From Lentilitoribacter sp. Alg239-R112 (GTDB lineage: Bacteria > Pseudomonadota > Alphaproteobacteria > Rhizobiales > Rhizobiaceae), in assembly GCF_900537175.1 (NCBI RefSeq), contig NZ_LS999835.1, positions 1-64,000 on the forward strand: DNA of 64,000 nucleotides, given 5' to 3'. Positions 63,533-64,000 of this stretch are shown here, piece after piece. The notes under the pieces were generated by a model. That model did not search any database, was not told where the DNA came from, and was given only the letters and a program-made list of their open reading frames with translations. A program made the position numbers and the translations under genes. Positions within the stretch are counted from its first letter, which is position 1; each line of letters opens with the position of its first letter.

Positions 63533-64000
63533 CTATGGCTGAAGACGTATGACAACAACGCCAGGAGTTGAGGGCCGTTTGGAGAGGGATAGATGGAACC
63601 TTTTTCCGACGAGCTGAAGCGTCCAATTCCTATGGTCTTGATCAGACAAGATATGTCCCTTGGCACGCAAAACAGTGTTGTCTTGGGCCAGTTTGCGCGC
63701 GAATTCCTGCGGATTGACAGCAGTTCGCATGTCAAGGTTCTGCGCGGTGAGGTGAGAGTGGTGATCCCCACCATGCACGTAATCCCTGAAGTGGCAGTCA
63801 GCCATAATAAGTGCTGGGGCGACACGCGCCTCGGCGCATCGGAAAACAGACGCGTCAGGGGCATGGGCCCGGATCAATCCTTTTGCGGCATCAACATCAC
63901 CGGATGTAACTAGATCGGTTTTGTTTAGAACAACAATATCGGCGGCCACCAGCTGTAGGATGACCGTATCAGAAAGATACTCGTTCGCCAGTAGCTCAGG
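63533..64000 (-). CDS. CobW/COG0523-family GTPase, C-terminal part
   Basis: The leftward frame is open from base 64000 (the gene continues outside) to TAG 63533, about 155 codons. The G4 motif VVLNKTDLVTSGDVDAAK is clear, then a short His-rich stretch (DYVHGGDHHSHLT) and the CobW C-terminal domain (ARKLAQDNTVLRAKGHIL, NWTLQLVGKRFHL). These GTPases are metallochaperones, often for zinc or cobalt. It is GC-richer than the chromosome part of the window, pointing to a different origin or genomic context. Confidence 0.8.
   Translation of the reverse strand, partial: PELLANEYLSDTVILQLVAADIVVLNKTDLVTSGDVDAAKGLIRAHAPDASVFRCAEARVAPALIMADCHFRDYVHGGDHHSHLTAQNLDMRTAVNPQEFARKLAQDNTVLRAKGHILSDQDHRNWTLQLVGKRFHLSLSKRPSTPGVVVIRLQP

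Noticed and set aside
58660..64000. Complete prophage
   Set aside because: No phage structural, replication or lysis gene is present; only an integrase fragment and IS sequences.
59259..64000. attR repeat of the tRNA-Arg 3' end
   Set aside because: I looked for the CGGGTGCGCCA-type end and found no copy inside the window.

Overview
The window looks like a chromosomal segment of a low-GC alphaproteobacterium, most likely order Hyphomicrobiales (Rhizobiales). The support is family-level: Caulobacter-type Cpa/Tad pilus genes, the order lptC-lptA-lptB-rpoN-hpf-ptsN, a DUF1150 gene beside a small heat-shock gene with a ROSE-like leader, an OlsB-type ornithine-lipid acyltransferase, and DapD/DapE lysine synthesis. 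I cannot name a genus.

Layout. 1-11.5 kb: a Flp/Tad type IVb pilus locus. The pilin, prepilin peptidase, CpaB, secretin CpaC, CpaD, CpaE, ATPase CpaF, TadB and TadC (cut by the left edge) run leftward. A CpaC-N-like periplasmic protein and two TadE-like pseudopilins run rightward. A PhnD-like binding protein closes the block. 11.6-14.4 kb: deoB-add-upp nucleoside salvage. 14.5-30.4 kb: EF-hand protein, LOG-family hydrolase, dapD-dapE, orphan CheW, a TetR repressor with three operators next to a giant LplT-PlsC-Aas fusion, truA-fmt-def, rmuC, ribokinase, a heat-shock module with an RpoH-type promoter and RNA thermometer, ptsN and hpf. 30.6-40 kb: rpoN, LPS transport (lptB, lptA, lptC), sppA, ihfB, lapA-like, RNA methyltransferases, lspA and olsB-like. 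40.2-47.8 kb: a complete nucleoside ABC importer (substrate-binding protein, double ATPase, two permeases) coupled to cdd, punA and deoA. With deoB-add-upp it forms an uptake-and-catabolism route from nucleosides to bases and pentose phosphates. 47.8-54.3 kb: retropepsin, HAD nucleotidase, EamA transporter, argB, engB, yidC, rnpA, rpmH. 54.7-58.5 kb: TVP38 membrane protein, disulfide-type flavoprotein, orphan histidine kinase.

At 58,583 a tRNA-Arg(ACG) marks the edge of an accessory island running to the right end. It holds a truncated tyrosine integrase, a wHTH/AbiEi-like-Fic fusion gene preceded by five 24-bp tandem repeats with a palindromic core, three copies or halves of a small terminal-inverted-repeat (MITE-like) element, several nested IS6-family transposase fragments, a decayed IS407-group (IS3) element inserted with a readable 4-bp target duplication, and the edge of a GC-richer CobW-family gene. 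The most novel parts are the Fic fusion with its repeat array and the MITE family. The TetR operator triplet, the RpoH/ROSE leader and the shared CtrA-like motifs of the pilus genes are the main regulatory observations in the core region.
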